DNA from: GCA-2693325 sp036343635
GTDB lineage: Bacteria > Latescibacterota > UBA2968 > UBA8231
Direction: 5' to 3'
DNA length: 64,000 bases
Assembly: GCA_036343635.1 (NCBI GenBank)
Contig: JAYYVF010000055.1
Coordinates: 21,629-85,628 of the forward strand
Below are positions 9,379 through 18,538 of this stretch, piece by piece. A program made the translations under genes and the position numbers. The notes beneath the pieces were generated by a model. The model made no database searches and was not told where the DNA came from. It saw only the letters and a program-made list of their open reading frames with translations. Every line of letters begins with the position of its first letter. Position 1 is the first letter of the stretch.

Positions 9379-9924
9379 ATGCACCATGAAGAAAAATCAC
9401 CCTTTCACGGGGTCATGGCACAGTTTGATAATCCAAACGATTTGTTAGCCGCAGCTCGCAATGCGTTTGCAGCCGGCTATAGAAAGATGGACGCCTATAG
9501 TCCCTTGCCGGTTCATGGCCTTGCGGATGCCTTAGGATATAAACGGACACGGCTCCCCTGGTTAGTCTTCGTCATGGGAATCATAGGAGGTGTCGCCGGT
9601 TACGCACTTTGTTATTGGACATCGGTTATCGATTATCCATTGAATGTCGGGGGACGGCCTTTTCATAGTGGACCGGCATTCATTCCGATCACGTTCGAAC
9701 TGACAATACTCTTTGCAGCCCTTACCTCGGCTTTCGGCATGTTGATCGCTAATGGTCTACCGCAACCATACCATCCTGTTTTTAACGTTTCCAGTTTTTC
9801 TCATGCGAGCTCTGACATGTTTTTCCTTTGCATTGAGTCGACCGATGAAAAGTTTGATTTAGACAGCACCACACAATTTTTGCAAAGCCAAAATCCTGAA
9901 GAGGTAACGTCCGTTGAAAACTAA
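9379..9924 (+). CDS. actD: Alternative complex III subunit ActD (DUF3341)
   Basis: A 181-residue protein with a soluble N-terminal part, two membrane helices (LPWLVFVMGIIGGVAGYALC and the FIPITFELTILFAALTSAFG region) and a short soluble tail. The N-terminal GVMAQFDNPNDLLAAARNAF-type start and the sequence YSPLPVHGL are typical of DUF3341, the ActD family. The role is structural: it packs beside ActC/ActF and has no cofactor. Its last 11 bases overlap the TTG start of actE. Confidence 0.92.
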   Translation: MHHEEKSPFHGVMAQFDNPNDLLAAARNAFAAGYRKMDAYSPLPVHGLADALGYKRTRLPWLVFVMGIIGGVAGYALCYWTSVIDYPLNVGGRPFHSGPAFIPITFELTILFAALTSAFGMLIANGLPQPYHPVFNVSSFSHASSDMFFLCIESTDEKFDLDSTTQFLQSQNPEEVTSVEN

Positions 9925-10504
9925 ACTGGTTTGCAATCGGCTCTTGCGCGGCGTTTCCGTATTGTTTTACACCCTGGTTCTGTCTGGATGTGAGCTAAGA
10001 CAGGCCATGTATGACCAGGAAAAATACGAACCTTTGGAAAAATCTACCTTCTTCGCGGACGGCTTATCTTTTAGACCTCAAATAGAAGGTACGGTGGCTC
10101 GAGGACAACTTAGGCTGGATACGCATTTCTATGAAGGCACTATCGACGGTGAATTAAGTAAGAGTTTGCCAATAGAGGTAACGAAGGATGTCCTTGAATC
10201 GGGACAGGAGCGTTATAATATTTATTGTACGCCTTGCCATGATCGAACTGGCCAGGGTAATGGAATTATCGTTACACGTGGATTGAAACAACCACCCAGT
10301 TTCCACACCACGCGTCTACAAGAGATGCCTGTCGGTTATTATTTTGACGTAATGACAAACGGTTATGGTGTTATGTACAGTTATGCTTCTCGCATACCCG
10401 TTGCAGACCGTTGGGCAATTGCTGCTTATATCCGAACCCTCCAACTAAGCCAACATATTGATATTGGCAAACTTCCAGTTGAGGATCAAAAACAATTTCA
10501 ATGA
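9914..10504 (+). CDS. actE: Alternative complex III subunit ActE, monohaem cytochrome c lipoprotein
   Basis: A 196-residue lipid-anchored cytochrome c. A lipoprotein signal ends in LVLSGC (cysteine ~26), and one CTPCH haem motif lies at about residue 113. The following MPVGYYFDVMTNGYGVM supplies candidate axial methionines, and WAIAAYIRTLQ is the usual C-terminal cytochrome helix. It starts at TTG 9914 inside the end of actD, with GAGGT upstream; this is the only start that keeps the full signal peptide. Its stop overlaps the actF start as ATGA. Confidence 0.92.
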   Translation: MKTKLVCNRLLRGVSVLFYTLVLSGCELRQAMYDQEKYEPLEKSTFFADGLSFRPQIEGTVARGQLRLDTHFYEGTIDGELSKSLPIEVTKDVLESGQERYNIYCTPCHDRTGQGNGIIVTRGLKQPPSFHTTRLQEMPVGYYFDVMTNGYGVMYSYASRIPVADRWAIAAYIRTLQLSQHIDIGKLPVEDQKQFQ

Positions 10505-11751
10505 ATGACGAAATAATACAGCAGTCAGAGGCACTTAAGCCCGAATTCGACAACCTTCGAAAACGCTTTTTTATCATCGGTGTAATTGGTTTAGTTGCTT
10601 CGTTAGTTGGACTGTTTTTATCCACAGACCATTATAATCAGTTCTTTCAATCTTACCTTGTTGCCTTCACCTACTGGGTGAGTATTCCTTTAGGAAGTTT
10701 ACTGATTCTTATGATACATCAGGTGGGTGGCGGAACCTGGGGCTTCACTATCCGCAGACAACTGGAAGCGGCCTCACGGACTCTTCCTCTTCTCTTCGTT
10801 TTTTCTATTCCGATTCTGGCCTTTGGTATTCACTCACTATATGAGTGGAGCCATACGGATGTACTCGCTGATGATGCCCTCCTCAGATATAAGGCCTCAT
10901 TCCTAAATGAGTCCTATTTCCGCATCAGATCAGTCGTATATTTCCTTATCTGGGGAATCTTAATCTTCCTGTTGAGCCGATGGTCGGCCAAACAAGATAA
11001 TGAGACCTCTACCAACGCAACTTGGAAAATGCAGAAACTCAGCGGCCCCGGAATTGTTATTTTCTTTTTAACAACGACGATGGCTACCATAGATTGGATG
11101 ATGTCCATAGAGCCTCATTGGTTTTCAACAATATTTGGTGTAATTCAAATAATTGGTCAGGCACTCATAGCCTGGTCCTTCATAACCCTTGTTTCCATAT
11201 ATCTGGCTGACAAAAAACCAATAGGACGTTTGTTAACCGGTGGACGTTTAGCTGATCTTGGTACCTTCATGCTGGCTACGGTCATGCTGTGGGCATACAC
11301 TTCCTTCTCGCAACTGCTAATTATTTGGTCAGGAAACCTGCCTGAGGAGATTACCTGGTTTATTACCAGGACTTCAGGAGGATGGGAATATCTCTCGTAT
11401 GGTCTTATTGGCCTTCATTTTTTCTTTCCCTTTTTCTTCCTTATTTCCAGTACAATGAAATCAAAATTATCTGTGCTGAAATTTTTTGCCTGCTGGCTTC
11501 TGTTAGTGAGATTTTTTGATATTCTCTGGTATACAAGACCAACTTTCACGAAAATTGATCCATTACATGGCAACCATTATAGCAGTGGATTTACCATAGA
11601 CTGGTTGGATTTAGCAATTTTAGTTGCAATAGGCGGATTCGTTATCTCAATGTTTTTTTCACAGTTAAAAAAACGACCGCTAATCGCGCTCAACGATCCC
11701 CGTTTCCCTGAGCTCTATGAGGCAGACGAGAAGGATGACCACCATGGATGA
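10501..11751 (+). CDS. actF: Alternative complex III subunit ActF (NrfD-like)
   Basis: The second NrfD/PsrC-family membrane subunit, 416 residues with about ten helices. It is shorter than ActC, as is usual in this complex. Recognisable segments include PLLFVFSIPILAFGI, FFLTTTMATIDWMMSIEPHW and YTSFSQLLIIWSGNLPEE, the last being highly typical of ActF. It overlaps actE by four bases, and the following small membrane gene overlaps its end, so the whole block is translationally chained. Confidence 0.92.
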   Translation: MNDEIIQQSEALKPEFDNLRKRFFIIGVIGLVASLVGLFLSTDHYNQFFQSYLVAFTYWVSIPLGSLLILMIHQVGGGTWGFTIRRQLEAASRTLPLLFVFSIPILAFGIHSLYEWSHTDVLADDALLRYKASFLNESYFRIRSVVYFLIWGILIFLLSRWSAKQDNETSTNATWKMQKLSGPGIVIFFLTTTMATIDWMMSIEPHWFSTIFGVIQIIGQALIAWSFITLVSIYLADKKPIGRLLTGGRLADLGTFMLATVMLWAYTSFSQLLIIWSGNLPEEITWFITRTSGGWEYLSYGLIGLHFFFPFFFLISSTMKSKLSVLKFFACWLLLVRFFDILWYTRPTFTKIDPLHGNHYSSGFTIDWLDLAILVAIGGFVISMFFSQLKKRPLIALNDPRFPELYEADEKDDHHG

Positions 11752-12163
11752 GATGAAGTCGACTGAAGATAGACCGAACTACGAAACCACGGATGCTCAC
11801 ATACGTCCTTTGGTGTATACAGGAGTTGTGATCCTCGTGTTGATGTTCGGATCATTCATTGGAATTATACCGCTCTTTAAAGTATTGGACTACTATCAAC
11901 CTCTTTTCGATGATGAGGTAGCTCCGTTGGTTGATCAGCGTATAGGTAACAACGCTCCCAGACTGCAGATTGACCCACCACGGCAGAAATTTGAACTCGC
12001 CGCTCAAGAAGATAAAATCCTAAATAACTACGCCTGGGTTGATCCAAACTTAAAGATTGTTCGTATTCCCATAAACCGAGCCATTGAACTCGTAAGCGAA
12101 GGTACTCTTGTTTTACCTCATATTTCGATAAACAAAAAAATACATCAGGTCACACTTCCTTAA
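11744..12163 (+). CDS. Small membrane protein of act-cta clusters
   Basis: About 139 residues: a short cytosolic N-terminus, one membrane helix (PLVYTGVVILVLMFGSFIGI) and a periplasmic domain containing PRLQIDPPRQKFELAAQEDK and the regularly spaced NNYAWVDPNLKIVRIPINRA. Proteins of this shape commonly sit between actF and the sco/oxidase genes in alternative complex III clusters; their job is not established, and an assembly or supercomplex role is inferred from position only. I chose ATG 11744, which follows GAGAAGGA at a normal distance and overlaps the actF stop. ATG 11735 and 11753 are alternatives. Confidence 0.75.
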   Translation: MDEMKSTEDRPNYETTDAHIRPLVYTGVVILVLMFGSFIGIIPLFKVLDYYQPLFDDEVAPLVDQRIGNNAPRLQIDPPRQKFELAAQEDKILNNYAWVDPNLKIVRIPINRAIELVSEGTLVLPHISINKKIHQVTLP

Positions 12164-12167
12164 CACT

Positions 12168-13010
12168 ATGAATATGCAATTTATTTTAAAATATTTAACC
12201 TCTCTATTGTTTCTTGTGTTCTTAGTCCCAGACCAAACTGTGGCAGCAAAGCTGACAAAAGAGAGAATCGATAAGATAGATTTTGAACAGCGTCTTGGTG
12301 AAAAGGTCTCTCCAGAGCTTACGTTCAGGGACCACAATGGCATCGCTGTTAGATTAGGCGATTTTCTTGGAGACAAACCGATTATCCTGTCACTAGTTTA
12401 TTACGAATGTCCCCTTCTTTGCGGCCAGGTCCTAAACTCACTGTTAAGATCCCTGAATGTTCTAAATTTTGACATTGGCACCGAATATGACGTGATCAGT
12501 GTAAGTATTGACCCCAACGAAAGTCCCGACCTTGCCGCTGAAAAAAAACAGGCCTACATCGAGAAATACCGAGGTGAAAATGCAGAAAAAGGTTGGAATT
12601 TCTGGGTTGGCGACCAAGATCAAATAGACAAAATTGCTAGTTCGGTAGGATTCAAATACGAATATGATTCTGAGACAGATCAATATGTTCATGCAAGTGG
12701 TATTATAGTACTCACACCTGATGGGCAAATAGCTCGGTATTTTTATGGGTTGGATTACCCTCCACGAGACCTCCGTTGGGGACTGGTTGAAGCTTCCAAG
12801 GGAAAAATAGGAAACCCCGTGGACGAGCTTTTGTTACTCTGTTATTCTTATGACCCTCTGACCGGCGAATATGGAATCATGATTATGAACGCTCTTCGTA
12901 TTGGCTCTGTCTTAGCTATGCTCTCATTGGCAACCTTTGTTTTCGTCATGCTGCGACGCGAGCGACGCAAGAGCACTCCGCTGTCCACACAAAAAATGGA
13001 GCCTCGTTAG
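12168..13010 (+). CDS. SCO1/SenC-family copper chaperone
   Basis: A 280-residue thioredoxin-fold protein for CuA-site assembly. An N-terminal signal (LTSLLFLVFLVPDQTVAA) is followed by a SCO domain with the copper-binding CPLLC (CXXXC) in YYECPLLCGQVLN and a conserved histidine in YVHASGIIVL, the three expected ligands. A C-terminal hydrophobic helix (IGSVLAMLSLATFVFVMLRR) anchors it in the membrane, an arrangement common in act-cta clusters. It sits immediately before the oxidase subunit II gene it should metallate. Confidence 0.92.
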   Translation: MNMQFILKYLTSLLFLVFLVPDQTVAAKLTKERIDKIDFEQRLGEKVSPELTFRDHNGIAVRLGDFLGDKPIILSLVYYECPLLCGQVLNSLLRSLNVLNFDIGTEYDVISVSIDPNESPDLAAEKKQAYIEKYRGENAEKGWNFWVGDQDQIDKIASSVGFKYEYDSETDQYVHASGIIVLTPDGQIARYFYGLDYPPRDLRWGLVEASKGKIGNPVDELLLLCYSYDPLTGEYGIMIMNALRIGSVLAMLSLATFVFVMLRRERRKSTPLSTQKMEPR

Positions 13011-13012
13011 GT

Positions 13013-13948
13013 ATGTCTGATTTTCCTCTATGGCCCGAACAGGCATCGTCGGTAGCATGGCAAGTAGACGCTCTATACGGTCTACTCTTAGCGTTGACTC
13101 TCCTATTCACCGTTCTCGTTTTCGGGCTCGTAATAGTCTTCGCATTAAAATACCGCCGTAAATCGGATGACGAAGTCCCAGAGCAGATTCACGGATCTAT
13201 CCCTTTGGAACTTGCTTGGACTATAATACCTTTATTTATGGCCATTGGCGTTTTCACTTTAGGTGCGGATGTGTTTTTTAGGCTACAAAGAGCTCCGGCG
13301 GACCCGTTAGAGGTCTATGTGGTCGGTAAACAATGGATGTGGAAACTTCAGCACGAATCAGGAAAACGCGAGATTAATACCCTGCATGTACCCGTAGGCC
13401 AACCGGTGCGCTTAACCATGACTTCGGAAGATGTGTTACATGATTTCTTCGTTCCAGCCTTTCGCGTAAAACAAGACGTTGTCCCGGGCAGATACACTAC
13501 TATGTGGTTTGAGGCAACGAAAGTTGGAGAATATCATCTTTTCTGCGCGGAATATTGCGGAACGCAGCATGCCTATATGATAGGTAAGGTCATCGCAATG
13601 GAACCCGGTGATTATCACGATTGGTTAATGGGTGGCCAAAACGCCTCCCTGTCCATGGCTGAAGCCGGTGAAAAACAATTCACTCAACTAGGATGTCAAA
13701 CATGCCATAAGAGTAGTTCTGATGGCCGAGGACCAACCTTGATTGGCGTTTATAACGAGCCACAAAAACTAACCAATGGCCAGGAGGTAATGGCCGATGT
13801 CCAATATTTGAGAGAATCTATTTTATATCCAAATGCTAAAATAGTGGATGGATATCAACCGATTATGCCAGGGTTTGACGGGCAAATAAATGAACAGTCA
13901 CTACTTCAACTTGTTGCTTACATCAAATCCTTAAACGAAACACCATAA
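13013..13948 (+). CDS. ctaC: Cytochrome c oxidase subunit II with fused cytochrome c (caa3 type)
   Basis: A 311-residue subunit II. Two membrane helices lie in residues ~15-85. The cupredoxin domain carries the CuA ligands (HDFF early, then CAEYCGTQHAYM, in C-x3-C-x3-H-x2-M order). A C-terminal cytochrome c domain has CQTCH and a methionine ligand candidate in QPIMPGFDG. The fused cytochrome marks the caa3 type, in which electrons arrive directly from the upstream complex without a free cytochrome. The gene starts three bases after sco. No lipobox is obvious at the N-terminus. Confidence 0.94.
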   Translation: MSDFPLWPEQASSVAWQVDALYGLLLALTLLFTVLVFGLVIVFALKYRRKSDDEVPEQIHGSIPLELAWTIIPLFMAIGVFTLGADVFFRLQRAPADPLEVYVVGKQWMWKLQHESGKREINTLHVPVGQPVRLTMTSEDVLHDFFVPAFRVKQDVVPGRYTTMWFEATKVGEYHLFCAEYCGTQHAYMIGKVIAMEPGDYHDWLMGGQNASLSMAEAGEKQFTQLGCQTCHKSSSDGRGPTLIGVYNEPQKLTNGQEVMADVQYLRESILYPNAKIVDGYQPIMPGFDGQINEQSLLQLVAYIKSLNETP

Positions 13949-13961
13949 GGAAAAAACGCGT

Positions 13962-15626
13962 ATGAACGCCCACGCTGCTGAGAGTCCCAAGAATTATCTC
14001 AATGAAACCTACGGGCTAAAATCCTGGTTACTGTCGCTGGATCATAAGCGCATAGGGATAATGTATTTAATTACAATTTCAGCCTTTTTTATCCTCGGCG
14101 GGATATTTGCCAGTTTCATTCGAATTGAGCTTTTAACTCCAAAAGGAGACCTGTTCGAGGCAGAAACCTACAATCGGATCTTCACTATGCATGGCGTAGT
14201 AATGATCTTCTTCTTTTTAATTCCGTCTATACCCGCTGTGTTAGGCAACTTTTTACTACCTCTAATGTTGGGCACACGCGATGTTGCTTTCCCTCGATTA
14301 AACTTACTTAGTTTCTACCTGTATGGGTTCGGCGGTACGTTCACGATGTTGGCAATTGTCCTCGGTGGAGTTGATACTGGATGGACATTCTACACGCCCT
14401 ATAGTAGTACTTATTCGAATTCATTCGTGGCTTTAGCATTGGTAGGTGTCTTTATTAACGGTTTTTCTTCGATTTTAACAGGTGTTAATTTTATCGTTAC
14501 TATTCATAAGATGAGGGCGCCCGGACTTACCTGGTTTAGACTTCCCTTATTTGTCTGGGCTCACTACGCTACCAGTTTATTACAGGTACTTGGAACACCG
14601 GTAGTAGCTATCACATTGCTTCTCGTAGTTTTTGAAAGAGTTTTCAATATTGGCATCTTCAATCCAACACTTGGCGGTGATCCTGTTCTGATGCAGCATC
14701 TTTTCTGGTTTTACTCGCACCCTGCTGTCTATATCATGATTCTACCAGGATTCGGTGTGATCAGCGAAGTCATAGCCTGCTTTGCCAGACGACGTATATT
14801 TGGATATTCATTCATTGCCTTTTCATCGTTAGCCATAGCAATATTAGGCTTCCTTGTCTGGGGACATCACATGTTTGTTTCCGGCCAGTCAACTTACGCG
14901 GGGATGGTATTTTCCTTCCTGACCTTTTTAGTTGCCGTACCGTCGGCTATTAAGATTTTTAATTGGGCTTTCACGATGTATAAAGGCTCTGTTCAATTGG
15001 ATTCGCCTATGTTGTACGCACTCGGTTTTATGGGATTATTCACCATCGGAGGTCTAACGGGTCTTGTCTGTGCTACTCTTGGCGTAGTCGTACATATTCA
15101 TGACACCTATTTTGTCGTTGCCCATTTTCACTACGTAATGGTTGGTGGAATGGTTATGGCCTTTTTGTGTGGTGTTCATTTTTGGTGGCCAAAGATCACA
15201 GGACGGATGTATTCCGAACCCATGGGTAAGTTAAGCGTCATGTTGATCTATGCGGGATTTAATTTGACCTTCCTTCCCCAGTTTGTCGTAGGGTATCTCG
15301 GGATGCCTAGACGTTACCACACCTATCCGGAGGAATATCAGGCTCTCAATATTATGTCGACGGCCGGAGCCTCGGTCTTGGGCCTAGGCTTTGGAATCGT
15401 TTTTGTCTATTTGATTTGGTCCTTATTTAAAGGCGAGAAAGCTACGTCTAATCCCTTTAAAGCCAAAGGTCTTGAATGGGAAGGGATGCAATCGCCCCCA
15501 ATTGCCCATAATTTTATTGACATTCCTGTGGTAATGGAAGAGGCATATGCCTACGGTCCGGATCACCATAGTGATCCAGATCCTAACAAGTCCTCCGACC
15601 CAGCTAAGGAGAAAGAAGTTGTCTGA
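13962..15626 (+). CDS. ctaD: Cytochrome c oxidase subunit I (caa3 type)
   Basis: A 554-residue haem-copper oxidase catalytic subunit with about 12 helices. Visible key motifs are the haem a histidine region (FTMHGVVMIFFF), the CuB/Tyr-His crosslink helix (FWFYSHPAVYIMILPGFG, with HPxVY), the two adjacent CuB histidines in VWGHHMFVSG, and the haem ligands in HDTYFVVAHFHYVM. The YSHPAVY form marks an A1-type proton pathway. The C-terminal tail (DHHSDPDPN) is hydrophilic. The downstream subunit III gene starts inside its last codons. Confidence 0.95.
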   Translation: MNAHAAESPKNYLNETYGLKSWLLSLDHKRIGIMYLITISAFFILGGIFASFIRIELLTPKGDLFEAETYNRIFTMHGVVMIFFFLIPSIPAVLGNFLLPLMLGTRDVAFPRLNLLSFYLYGFGGTFTMLAIVLGGVDTGWTFYTPYSSTYSNSFVALALVGVFINGFSSILTGVNFIVTIHKMRAPGLTWFRLPLFVWAHYATSLLQVLGTPVVAITLLLVVFERVFNIGIFNPTLGGDPVLMQHLFWFYSHPAVYIMILPGFGVISEVIACFARRRIFGYSFIAFSSLAIAILGFLVWGHHMFVSGQSTYAGMVFSFLTFLVAVPSAIKIFNWAFTMYKGSVQLDSPMLYALGFMGLFTIGGLTGLVCATLGVVVHIHDTYFVVAHFHYVMVGGMVMAFLCGVHFWWPKITGRMYSEPMGKLSVMLIYAGFNLTFLPQFVVGYLGMPRRYHTYPEEYQALNIMSTAGASVLGLGFGIVFVYLIWSLFKGEKATSNPFKAKGLEWEGMQSPPIAHNFIDIPVVMEEAYAYGPDHHSDPDPNKSSDPAKEKEVV

Positions 15627-16278
15627 CACCGCTCAATCAGTAGGCCGTCAGCATCACTTCGAAACGGCCGAACAACAATATGAATCTGCAACTTTGGGAA
15701 TGTGGGCATTTATTGCCCAGGAAATTCTCTTTTTCGGTGGTCTTTTCGGAGGTTATTGTGTCTATCGCAACCTCTATATTGACGCCTTCCGAGCAGCAAG
15801 TAGTCTACTTGATATCCCATTGGGTACATTCAATACCGTGGTTTTGATCGGTAGTAGTTTGACCATGGCTTTGGCTGTCCGTTGTGCCCAGCAGGGACGC
15901 CCTAAAGCCATAATATCGTGGATTCTCGCCACCTTAGCACTTGGTAGTGTCTTTTTGGTTGTAAAATATTTCGAGTATAGCCACAAGTGGCATGATAACT
16001 TGGTACCTGGAGCTTCTTTTGAATGGAACCATCCTGAGCTGGTTAACGTATTTGGAGGCAACGTAAAAATATTCTTCTCATTTTACTTTGTCATGACAGG
16101 TATGCATGCGTTACATATGGTGATTGGTGCATTTTTAATGTTTTGGTTGATATACAAAGTTCAACGCGGTCAAATCAACGAGTACTATTATACTCCAGTA
16201 GAAAATATGGGACTATATTGGCACTTTGTTGATATTGTCTGGATTTTCCTTTTTCCACTACTTTACCTAATCGGTTAA
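15619..16278 (+). CDS. ctaE: Cytochrome c oxidase subunit III
   Basis: A 219-residue membrane protein with about five helices, beginning MSDTAQSVGRQHHFETAEQQ after initiation. Typical subunit III segments are LGMWAFIAQEILFFGGLFGG, the helix SLTMALAVRCAQ and the histidine-rich GMHALHMVIGAFLMFW, and the end LYWHFVDIVWIFLFPLLYLIG is diagnostic. The start is TTG 15619, inside the end of ctaD, with AGGAG seven bases upstream; this is preferred over a longer frame that would add non-conserved residues read out of frame from ctaD. Confidence 0.93.
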   Translation: MSDTAQSVGRQHHFETAEQQYESATLGMWAFIAQEILFFGGLFGGYCVYRNLYIDAFRAASSLLDIPLGTFNTVVLIGSSLTMALAVRCAQQGRPKAIISWILATLALGSVFLVVKYFEYSHKWHDNLVPGASFEWNHPELVNVFGGNVKIFFSFYFVMTGMHALHMVIGAFLMFWLIYKVQRGQINEYYYTPVENMGLYWHFVDIVWIFLFPLLYLIG

Positions 16279-16292
16279 CAGAGCTAAGTCTA

Positions 16293-16625
16293 ATGTCAGA
16301 TCATCATATCCTTCCCTTAAAAACGTATTTTCTTGTCTTCGGCGCATTAATTTTTGGCACTTTGTTGACAGTTGCTGTCACATATGTGGATTTGGGGTGG
16401 TTGAACACACCAATGGCGCTGTTGATCGCCGGAACTAAGGCGACGATCGTAATATTGTATTTCATGCACGTCAAGTACAGCCACAAACTTATTGGGCTTT
16501 TTGCTTTCACCGGATTCTTTTTCATAGTAATCCTATTAGCTCTTACGCTTCAGGATTACTACTCGAGAGGCTGGCAGGAACCCTTACCTGTGGATTTCTT
16601 GAATTTAGGTCAAAACCTGAAATAG
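16293..16625 (+). CDS. ctaF: Cytochrome c oxidase subunit IV (caa3 type)
   Basis: A 110-residue protein with three hydrophobic helices: TYFLVFGALIFGTLLTVAVT, NTPMALLIAGTKATIVILYF and GLFAFTGFFFIVILLALTL. The segment KATIVILYFMHVKYSHKL is the usual signature of bacterial oxidase subunit IV. It is the last gene of the act-cta operon and is followed by a strong terminator. Confidence 0.9.
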   Translation: MSDHHILPLKTYFLVFGALIFGTLLTVAVTYVDLGWLNTPMALLIAGTKATIVILYFMHVKYSHKLIGLFAFTGFFFIVILLALTLQDYYSRGWQEPLPVDFLNLGQNLK

Positions 16626-16677
16626 ACCTCTTTACATCCCAGTTTTTCTTAATGGGTCATTTTTAAATAATAATAAA

Positions 16678-16714
16678 GCGTCGCGGGATTCTGATCTCGC
16701 GACGCTTTATTTCT
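16678..16714. terminator. Strong bidirectional terminator
   Basis: GCGTCGCGGGA pairs with TCTCGCGACGC (11 bp, one G-U) around a six-base loop. TAAA lies before it and TTTATTTCTT after it, so it can end both the respiratory operon and the convergent GroES-like gene. Confidence 0.9.
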
Positions 16715-16738
16715 TGCTCTTAGACTACGTGTAAAAAC

Positions 16739-17104
16739 TCAAACAATATCCCTAATAAGAGATAAAATCGAGCTATGCGAAACAATTAAAAACTTTTCGT
16801 CGTCAAATTTTATCTCAATAGCTTCCTTCCGTATAAAAATAGCATGATCCCCTTTTTTCGCCTGCAATGGAATGTAACGAGACTGCTCAACGGGGTCATC
16901 ACTCCAAGGAGCACCCTCTTCGTCACTCTTGGGAGGTAAAATTATCCCAGGGCCTACTTCTTCAATTCTTCCACTTTGTACATCTTCTTTTTCTAAAGCC
17001 GTGGGCGGTAAATAGAGCCCTACCGCAGTACGTTCCTCTTTATCGTCTAAACGAATAAGGACGCGGTCTGCTACAACAAAAAGCTCTCTATCACCTCTAA
17101 TCAT
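16739..17104 (-). CDS. GroES-like co-chaperonin, divergent
   Basis: About 121 residues with the GroES/Cpn10 fold pattern: VADRVLIRLDDKEERTAVGL at the start (compare 'DRVLVkpl..e..TagGi'), a mobile-loop-like LPPTALEKEDVQSGRIEEVG, and the closing DEKFLIVSHSSILSLIRD. A ~20-residue insertion (SDEEGAPWSDDPVEQSRYIP) in the middle and low similarity elsewhere set it apart from a housekeeping GroES, and no groEL is beside it. The ATG at 17104 follows AAGGAG at a proper distance; a longer frame reaching 17185 has no ribosome site. It may serve a specialised chaperonin or have another role. Confidence 0.75.
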   Translation of the reverse strand: MIRGDRELFVVADRVLIRLDDKEERTAVGLYLPPTALEKEDVQSGRIEEVGPGIILPPKSDEEGAPWSDDPVEQSRYIPLQAKKGDHAIFIRKEAIEIKFDDEKFLIVSHSSILSLIRDIV

Positions 17105-17218
17105 GTTTTCTCTCTCCTTTGCACAATTTAATTTTACATCTTTACTCAAATTACTCTGTACTGCCTTAAAGATTTTAATCCTCACATTAGGTCGATAAAA
17201 ATAACTCTTTGACTACTA

Positions 17219-18538
17219 CTACAGCAACCCAAGTGAACGATCTAATTCAAGAAAGCCTATAGCCCTATCTCGTCTTGCTAAAGCTAAATTAGTCTGTGTT
17301 CTGACTAACAACAGTTGAGCATCCAATATTTCTAACTGTGTCCCCGCTCCAGTAGAATATCTTGAACGCGACATTTGAATAGCTTTCTCTGCCTCTATTA
17401 AAACCTGCTTTTCAGCATTAACTCGGGCAACTGCTTCATCAATACGCCGAACATTCATTTTAATTTCCAGTTTAATTTTTCTATGCAAATTTGAAAGTTG
17501 TAAACGTACCGCCTCTGATTGCGCTCGGGCTTGGCCTATACGAGAACGGGTAAGAAAGCCGTCGAAAACTGGAATACGCAAGGTGAGTCCAGTGGACCAA
17601 CTCTTTCTCCATTTAGCATTTTCATCTACCAATCTATCGCTTTGCATCTGCGCCTGACCAGACATAACAAAATCAACTACAGGCCAACGTGCCGATTTTT
17701 CCAAACGAATTTTCTGTTCCTGCGCTCGAAGTTGATGTTTCATCGCTTTTAAGTCGGGCCTCATTTTCAAAGCAACAAAAATGAGACTGTCTATACCTAT
17801 ATTTTCCCACAACGATTGGCGAGAGAGGTCTCCTTTTACATTTATTGCCGTTTCTAAATCTAAGCCAATTATACTTTTCAGGTTGAGTTGAGTTAAAACA
17901 ATGTTGTTGACAGCCGCGATAGAATCAGCTGCCATAGACGAAACATGGCCACGGGCCCGAAGCTCCTCAAATGTTGATCCCCGACCTACGGCACGTCTTG
18001 TTTTAATTAAATCCAAACTTTCTCTGGCATTCTTTAACGCTAAATACGAAACCGATGCAAGCTCTATTGCAACTAAAACATCGTAGAATGCATGCTCTGC
18101 CTGCGCAACTACGCTCTGTCTTATTGATTGCCCTTGCGATTTACTACCCAAATGTGAATATTCCGCAACATTTTTTGACGCACTGTTTCTGCCACCTGAA
18201 AACAGAGCCTGTCGTAATCCAACGGCTGTACGCATATCGTTTTCAGATCCTATTGTAACCGAAGCACCATTGAAAACAAAGGACGGCAACATCCAGTTCT
18301 GATCGTAATTTGCCATAACATCAACTTGCGGGAGTAACGATGAACGTGCCGCAACGATAGTCAATGCTGATTCTTTTTCCACCATTTCCTGTACACGAAT
18401 TATTTCACTATTCGCCAACGCATACTGGACAACCTGTGCACGGGTTAAATCCAATCCATATACATTGGGCCAAGACAAAAACACTGAACTGAGCATTACT
18501 ATATAACCCCTAAACCAATCGTGCTTTATTATTTTCAT
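17219..18538 (-). CDS. TolC-like outer-membrane efflux protein
   Basis: An outer-membrane channel of the OEP/TolC family, about 439 residues. A signal-like hydrophobic segment (YIVMLSSVFLSWPNVYG) precedes two homologous OEP repeats. Typical sequence appears as LTRAQVVQYALANSEIIRVQ at the start of the first repeat, the ARSSLLPQVDVMANYDQNW strand region, and RYSTGAGTQLEILDAQ plus ARRDRAIGFLELDRSLG at the end of the second. No membrane-fusion or inner-membrane pump gene is adjacent, so the partner is unknown. The start at 18538 (MKIIKHD) is taken because the longer version adds a basic, signal-disrupting leader. Confidence 0.85.
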   Translation of the reverse strand: MKIIKHDWFRGYIVMLSSVFLSWPNVYGLDLTRAQVVQYALANSEIIRVQEMVEKESALTIVAARSSLLPQVDVMANYDQNWMLPSFVFNGASVTIGSENDMRTAVGLRQALFSGGRNSASKNVAEYSHLGSKSQGQSIRQSVVAQAEHAFYDVLVAIELASVSYLALKNARESLDLIKTRRAVGRGSTFEELRARGHVSSMAADSIAAVNNIVLTQLNLKSIIGLDLETAINVKGDLSRQSLWENIGIDSLIFVALKMRPDLKAMKHQLRAQEQKIRLEKSARWPVVDFVMSGQAQMQSDRLVDENAKWRKSWSTGLTLRIPVFDGFLTRSRIGQARAQSEAVRLQLSNLHRKIKLEIKMNVRRIDEAVARVNAEKQVLIEAEKAIQMSRSRYSTGAGTQLEILDAQLLLVRTQTNLALARRDRAIGFLELDRSLGLL

